Below the pieces are notes generated by a model. The model had not been told where the DNA came from. It did not search any database and saw nothing but the letters and a program-made list of their open reading frames with translations. Both the position numbers and the translations under genes were made by a program. A DNA stretch of 22,879 nt, from assembly GCA_032718475.1 (NCBI GenBank), contig JAUCBJ010007174.1, positions 1-22,879 of the forward strand. The letters are read 5' to 3'. This document shows, in pieces, positions 18,018 through 22,879 of this stretch; positions within the stretch are counted from its first letter, which is position 1, and the number at the start of each line of letters is the position of its first letter. Source of the stretch: Nemertoderma westbladi. Taxonomy: Eukaryota; Xenacoelomorpha; Nemertodermatida; Nemertodermatidae.

Positions 18018-19000
18018 CTCAAGAGGCTGCTATGGCAGGACTTTGAGGGGTTGAAGGAGACCGGGGTCGGAACCTCAGTGGAGGATAAACAGGCGCAAGA
18101 GAGCGTGAGGAGCTCAATGAAATGTGAAGGGAGGCGATATACCATATGGATGGTATGGAAGCAACCGAAGGTGCCACTGCCAGACAATAAGAGGATGGTC
18201 TTGATGAGGCTTCGAAAATTAAAGCAGACGCTTAAATGGAGCCCGGAAAAGGATGAATACATCCACAAGACAACAAAGAAGTATGTGGACAGAGGATGGG
18301 CCGTGGAACTACCGGTCGATGAACCAAATACAGATAGGACCTACTATTTGCCACTCCAAGTGGCTCTGGACCCTAAGAAGGGCAAGTTAAGAATGGTGGT
18401 CGACACGTCTGCCAAGACTAACAGCAAGAGCCTGAATGACTACCTGCTGGAAGGCCCAAATATCTACAACTCGGGGATAGAGGTCCTGTTAAGATTTAGA
18501 AATGGAAAGTACACCTACACATGTGATATAGAGGGCATGTTTAATCAAGTGCGAGTGACGGAGGAGGACAGCGATAGTCAGCGCTTCCTGTGGTACAATG
18601 GCGACGAATAACCGTCGGAGATACCGATGTACAAGATGGTAGTGCAGAACATGGGGGCCAAGTCGTCCTTGTTTTCTACGACTACAGCTGTAAGAGACAC
18701 GGTAGAGGGCAAAGAGGGGGAATATAGTGAGAAGGCGATCGACATGATTCGACGCGGATTCTATGTGGATGATGGGATGAGCTCTGGAACAACGGTTGAA
18801 GAGATAGTCGATGTAGGGCACGAAGTTCGCGACATCCTGAAGGGATCAGGATTCAATCTCACAAAATTCCAGTCCAACTCTAAAGAATTTAAGGAGGCCA
18901 TAGAAGATAAACAACCAGAGGTGAAGATGGATAAACCTACAATGGTGAAGTGGCAGATTATGGCGGACAAGAGGATGGAGTCGCAGCAGAAGGCGCTAGG
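18018..19000 (+). pseudogene. BEL/Pao reverse transcriptase
   Basis: Same phase as the protease. RYTIWMVWKQPKVPLPDNKR, LKQTLKWSPEKDEYIHKT, PLQVALDPKKGKLRMVVDTS (the RT pocket-side signature) and GPNIYNSGIEVLLRFR lead to motif A YTCDIEGMFNQVRV. After a stop at 18609-18611 come MYKMVVQNMGAKSSLFSTTT (motif B) and FYVDDGMSS (YVDD at 18762-18773, catalytic Asps intact). The order and KGKLRMVVD/YVDDG pattern are typical of BEL/Pao. The stop separates motif A from motif B. Confidence 0.92.
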
Positions 19001-19796
19001 GATTGTATGGAACCGGGAGACGGATGAGTTGGAATATCAACTAAGTCAGGAGGGTGCCGGGATCCATACTAAACGAGGCTATGTGTCATACATAGCGAGG
19101 ATTTACAATCACCTATGTCTAGCATCCCCATTGTTAGTCACAGGGAAACAAATATTAAAGAAGGTGTATAAATTGAAAGATGACTGGGACGCGGAGATCC
19201 CAGTGGCGATAAGTAGACAATGGGACAAATGGACAGGGAGCGCCTTTATTTGGTACAGCGAAAGTGGGCTCATAAGCCCAGGCTTGCGTTTAGTAAAGCG
19301 AGGTCGACACCACCAGATTCAGCATCAGTGCCGAAAATTGAGCTAATGGCTGCGAGATTAGGAGTAAGGGCGATAGCATACTTGGTGGACACTATACCAA
19401 GTATAGTAGAGACGCACTACTGGACAGATTCCATGGTAGTGTTGCGATGGCTGCATAACGAGAAGACGCGTTATCCCATATTTGTGGCGAGGGAGAGAGG
19501 GAGAGGAAATATTCAGCCAATTAGTGAGGGAGGTTACGGAAGTACCACCACAATTAAAGTCGAAACAGTCGTGCGATAACCCAACGGATAGGTTGCTCAG
19601 TTACAGCTCCAGCTGGTATAAGATGAAGAAGCTAGTAGCATATCTGAGGGCCTACAGTGAATTCTTCAGGGGAGTTGGTAAGGATACCAAAACGAGACCC
19701 ACCATCGATCTGGAAGAGGTGGCCAAAGCCGTGATACGATATGAGCAAAGGAAGGGGTACAGAGACGAGGTGAATCGCGTCAGCAAACAACAATGA
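19001..19796 (+). pseudogene. RT thumb/RNase H region with internal deletions
   Basis: KALGIVWNRETDELEYQL and SYIARIYNHLCLASPLLV (the BEL connection after RT) are followed by RQWDKWTG and then, abruptly, SAFIWY. The usual segment holding the FxDAS catalytic Asp of RNase H is missing, implying a deletion. The phase changes near 19240. AFSKARSTPPDSASVPKIEL, MAARLGVRAIAYL and HYWTDSMVVLRWLHNE (second catalytic Asp) follow. The phase reverts near 19480. NPTDRLLSYSSSWYKMKKLV and YRDEVN lead to a stop at 19794-19796. Confidence 0.85.
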
Positions 19797-21084
19797 CTTC
19801 GTCAAGACAGCGAGCTCAACACGCTGTCACCACAATTGGACAATGATGGGATCCAGGTCATGAACTCCAGGGTGGTAAACAACAACAGCCCAGTCATCCC
19901 ACCAAAACCGATAATAATCCCCAACAGTTCACCAATAGTCCACCAGATCATATGGGACTCCCATAAGTCTATATTACATGGGAGTACTAACCAAACCCTG
20001 ACGGAGATCCGGAAGACATTCTGGGTAATCCAACTGAGAAAGATGGTGAAGGCGGTAGTGGGGCAGTGCCAGACCTGCCGACGGATGAAGAAGGAGAGGG
20101 CCATACAGGAGATGGCCCATTTCCGGCCAACAGGGTGAGGCATCACGACCCACCGTTCATAAACTGCGGTGTGGAAATGTTTGGGCCGATCAAGATAAAG
20201 GTGATGCGGCATACAGAGAAACGCTACGGCATTATCTTCATCTGCAATAATACGAGGGTGGTTGGGATAGAACTAGCACAGGACACCACGGCATCGGCAT
20301 TTATTAATGCGCTCGAGAGGTTTGTAACCCGCAGAGGAGGAACAGTCGAGGTATTATACTCAGACAACTGGACTAACTTCGTGGGCGCGGAGAACGAGTT
20401 AGTGGAGGCCCTTTACATTCTGGAGGGTGAAGATGTCAAGGCGGCGATGAGGAAACACCTAATCATGTGGGAGAGGAGAACCCCATATGCGCCACATATG
20501 CTGGGATGTGTAGAGCGACTTGTTGGAAGCTCCAAAAGACTTATGACCAAACTGATGAATAATCATATGGTCACAGAGGACGTACTGAGGACTGTGCTGG
20601 TGAAATGCGAGGAAATTATCAACAGCCGACTGCTATATCCCGAGAATGACGATCCAGAATCACTGGATGTCTTAAGACCGGCACACCTACTGATGGAGAG
20701 ACCAGCGATGATTGACATGCGAAGCGTAGATCCAGACAATATACATTTGCATCAAAGCTGGAAGGTCACTAAGGCGATAAGTATTGGACAGTATTGGACG
20801 AGTATTGGACAAGGTGGATACAAGAGTACCTTCCAAAACTACATAAGAGGAGTAAATGGAGGAATAGCCAAAGGGAGCTAAAGAAGGGTGACTTGATAAT
20901 CGTCACGGATGATACGATTATCAATAACCACTGGAGATTAGCTAGGGTAGTAGAAACCTACCCCGACGAAGATGGAAGAATTAGATCTGTGGAAGTGAGG
21001 ATTGGAGGAAAGATAGGGGCCAAAGATAGGAAGACCTACAGGAGCGCGGTAGGAAAGTGTTGCCTATTGGAAGGGTCGCTCTAG
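19797..21084 (+). pseudogene. Integrase with HHCC, DDE core and DUF5641 C-terminus
   Basis: IIWDSHKSILHGSTNQTL then GQCQTCRRMKKE give an intact HHCC zinc motif. After a phase change (20110-20140), NCGVEMFGPIKI carries Glu (20174-20176) where the first catalytic Asp of the GVDYFGP box is expected. LYSDNWTNFVGAENEL keeps the second Asp (20363-20365), with Trp in place of the usual Gly. CVERLVGSSKRLM holds the third acidic residue (20513-20515). A tripled AGTATTGGAC (20780-20810) shifts phase near 20790. EYWTRWIQEYLPKLHKRSKW and GDLIIVTDDTIINNHWRLAR with DEDGRIRSVEVR then form the DUF5641-type end. Stop at 21082-21084. Confidence 0.92.
20780..20810 (+). repeat. Short tandem triplication causing a frameshift
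   Basis: AGTATTGGAC occurs three times (20780, 20790, 20801). It encodes part of the conserved (E)YW segment of the integrase C-terminus and changes the phase. Confidence 0.85.
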
Positions 21085-21110
21085 AGTTGAGTCGTCCAAC
21101 ATATTGGACT

Positions 21111-21126
21111 GAGGGGGGTGGGAATG
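21111..21126 (+). promoter_or_regulatory. Candidate polypurine tract
   Basis: GAGGGGGGTGGGAATG, 27 bp after the pol stop, is where second-strand priming would occur. A 3' LTR should begin just downstream, but no copy of it was found upstream of gag. Confidence 0.4.
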
Positions 21127-21150
21127 AGGGCGAGACGCCCTTCCCACACA

Positions 21151-21192
21151 CAAAAATAAAAATAAATAAAATAAACAAAATAAATAAAATAA
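21151..21192 (+). repeat. A-rich microsatellite
   Basis: Irregular (AAAATAAAT)n-like tract after CACACACA. Confidence 0.8.
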
Positions 21193-21234
21193 GTAGTTAG
21201 TACCAAGATACGCTGTAGGTAGACAGTAGACATT

Positions 21235-21345
21235 ATGTACATCTGATGGGTACGGACGTACCAACGTACATAATATACAAGTGTAGGTAGTTACAATTAC
21301 GTATGACGGATGGGTACAACAATGTACCAACGTACCTAATTTACA
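21235..21345 (+). repeat. Diverged duplication with GGTAC hairpins
   Basis: Two related segments share GATGGGTAC and GTACCAACGTAC. Each carries a hairpin: GGTAC-GGAC-GTACC (21249-21262) and GGTACA-ACAA-TGTACC (21313-21328). Confidence 0.7.
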
Positions 21346-21361
21346 TACGCGCTTCTTGTGG

Positions 21362-21781
21362 GCACTGAAGGCGCCACGCAAGGAATTGAGGGGGGGTATG
21401 TACGCATACCGTAGTAGAGGGGTACACAGTACCGTAAATTTATGAGCACTGAGAACACCACCTGAGGAATTGAGGGGGGTATGTATGCATACCATAGTAG
21501 AGGGGTACAAAGTACCATAAACTTGTGGGCACTGAGGGCGCCATGTGAGGAATTGAGGGGGGTATGTGCGCATACCGAAGTCGAGGGGTACACAGTACCA
21601 TAAACTTGTGGGCACTGAGGGCGCCACGTGAGGAATTGAGGGGGGGGTATGTAGGCATACCGTAGTAGAGGGGTACACAGTACCGTAAACTTGTGGGCAC
21701 TGAGGGCGCCACGTGAGGAATTGAGGGGGGGGGGGTATGTATGCAAACCATAGTAGAGGGGTACACAGGACCATAAACTTT
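21362..21781 (+). repeat. 84-bp tandem repeat, 5 units, hairpin-bearing
   Basis: Units start at 21362, 21446, 21529, 21612 and 21697 (periods 83-85) with GCACTGAGGGCGCCACGTGA or a near copy. Each has a G-run, GGTATG-N4-CATACC and GGTAC-N3-GTACC. The stems are intact in units 1-4 and each is broken by one base in unit 5. Long minus-strand frames here (for example 21064-21864) are repeat artefacts. Confidence 0.92.
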
Positions 21782-22343
21782 AATAGGACACGTAGAGGGG
21801 AATATAAATAGTAATAAAATTTAAGAAAAATTGGCACATAGAGGAGAACACTCGTACAAAACATAGTCTGAACAAGATAGGAGGTAGGCCATCACTGATT
21901 TAAACTAACTAAGACCATACTTGGTCATCTCTTACCATACTGAGCCCTTCTAAGGCACCACCAGTCTGGTGAGAGAGGAGAATCATGATGGCGGAGAATC
22001 CATGAAACGGGCGAAACGGGGAGAGACGAGTCATATCACCTCCGAAAGGGGGGGTTAAGACATGTCGTGTAGACGAATGTATAATATGTAATATAGGTAC
22101 TATAGTCAAGCACAACCTTTTTCCAATTAGCTACTGGGACTAGTGACTAATTGACTAGAACAGGAGGACGAGACATTAGACGGATCCCATTTCTCAGGTG
22201 CGGCCGCACTAATGAGAATGTGGGAGCCCGACAGGAGCGTACAGCAGAGTGAGAGCAAAGGGGAAGTATGGAAGAGGAGGTGTTAGGGTATGAGGAGAGT
22301 GAAATGAGGTGCGAGATTCAAGTGTGGGGAGCGAGCATGGAGG
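21782..22343. other. Non-coding DNA between two tandem arrays
   Basis: No gene, LTR end or recognisable repeat is seen. Composition stays purine-rich like the BEL/Pao element, so it may be its 3' untranslated region or an unrelated neighbour. Confidence 0.4.
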
Positions 22344-22879
22344 GGGATGAGTCCCAAGGGACGGGCGAGGAGAGGAAGGGACAGCAAAGTCCGTGAGGAA
22401 AACTGTGTGAGGAGCGAGGGTGATCATCTAAAACAGAGACGCCAGATGCCTTGGTACAGCTTAGCTCGCAGATGTACCAAGGATGGGTATAGTGATAACA
22501 GACTCCATGGGGGCCGGCCTGGAAAGCCGACCCCGAGAAGAAAATTCCACCCCACATCCGATATTAGATTGGATTCCAGCGAGAATTGAAGCGCACTCAA
22601 GGTTGAGGCTATCTTCTCACCGGGGAGATAGCAGAGGGATGAGTCCCAAGGGACGGGCAGGAGAGGAAGGGACAGTAAAGTCCGTGAGGAAAATTGTGTG
22701 AGGAGCGAGGGTGATCATCTAAAACAGAGACGCCAGATGCCTTGGTACAGCTTAGCTCGCAGATGTACCAAGGATTGGTAGTGATAACAGATCCATGAGG
22801 GCCGGCCTGGAAAGCCAACCCCGAGAAGAAAATTCTACCCCACATCCGATATTCGATTGGATTCCAGGAGAATTGAAGC
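22344..22879 (+). repeat. 292-bp tandem (satellite-like) repeat, 1.8 units, runs off window
   Basis: Unit 1 is 22344-22635; unit 2 starts at 22636 and is cut by the window end. Identity is high with scattered substitutions and 1-3-bp indels. Each unit starts GGGATGAGTCCCAAGGGAC and contains a perfect hairpin CCTTGGTACA-N14-TGTACCAAGG (22449-22482; 22740-22773). Apparent ORFs on both strands are not conserved in frame and are not called. Confidence 0.92.

Larger units (their letters stand above)
13133..21126 (+). mobile_element. BEL/Pao LTR retrotransposon, decayed, LTRs not identified
   Basis: Domain order is Gag (coiled coil, DUF1759), CCHC knuckle, DUF1758-type aspartic protease, RT, RNase H, integrase, DUF5641. 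That is the diagnostic BEL/Pao order with Gag and Pol in one frame. Most of 16152-19300 is in a single phase, interrupted only by point stops. Shifts of phase occur near 19240, 19480, 20110-20140 and 20790. Base composition is purine-rich on the plus strand, unlike the AT-rich flanks. A purine tract follows pol. The element is inactive as found. Confidence 0.95.

Noticed and set aside
21064-21864. 266-residue minus-strand open frame
   Set aside because: It is generated by the 84-bp repeat (period near a multiple of three); the peptide simply repeats and has no domain.
22636-22665. Hammerhead-ribozyme-like GATGAGTCCCAAGGGAC in each 292-bp unit
   Set aside because: The stem-II-like part is present, but the essential CUGA start of the core is GGGA and the GAAA strand is GGGC. 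No cleavage triplet with matching stems was found. Retrozyme-type tandem repeats exist in animals, but this match is too incomplete.

Overview
This is eukaryotic, almost certainly metazoan, non-coding DNA and most likely from an invertebrate. BEL/Pao LTR retrotransposons, which are known only from animals, sit next to an APE-type LINE and a CR1/L2-type LINE. AT-rich unique DNA, long homopolymer G runs, fold-back elements and satellite-like tandem arrays fill the rest. I see no operon, CRISPR array or rRNA/tRNA gene, and no intact host gene. The species cannot be named from the sequence.

Layout. 1-340: a reading frame open from the window edge (possible last exon of a host gene) whose end overlaps a 56-bp tandem repeat. 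340-1660: AT-rich DNA with a diverged duplication, an 11-bp minisatellite and one possible orphan exon. 1650-4560: a 5'-truncated, frameshifted APE LINE. Its 3' end is interrupted by an antisense copy of its own family, inside perfect 10-bp target-site duplications; another antisense tail abuts its 5' end. 4560-6400: mostly unassigned DNA with a short hairpin element and two poly(G) runs. 6401-10431: a 3.9-kb inverted-repeat pair enclosing a hairpin MITE and a decayed CR1/L2-like LINE (about 6925-9034). 10703-12285: a large fold-back element carrying a captured antisense fragment of a retroelement-like protein. 12290-13130: leader or candidate 5' LTR DNA. 13133-21126: a decayed BEL/Pao element (coiled-coil and Asn-rich Gag, DUF1759, zinc knuckle, protease, RT, RNase H, integrase, DUF5641). 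21127-22879: three tandem-repeat systems that repeatedly contain GGTAC...GTACC hairpins; the last (292-bp unit) runs off the window.

All mobile-element genes carry stops, indels or lost catalytic residues, so none looks active. The notable content is structural: self-targeted LINE nesting, a fold-back element with a gene fragment inside, 11-residue repeats in Gag, and hairpin-bearing repeat arrays downstream of pol. I found no convincing new functional system. The best candidates for novelty are the fold-back family and the GGTAC-hairpin repeats.
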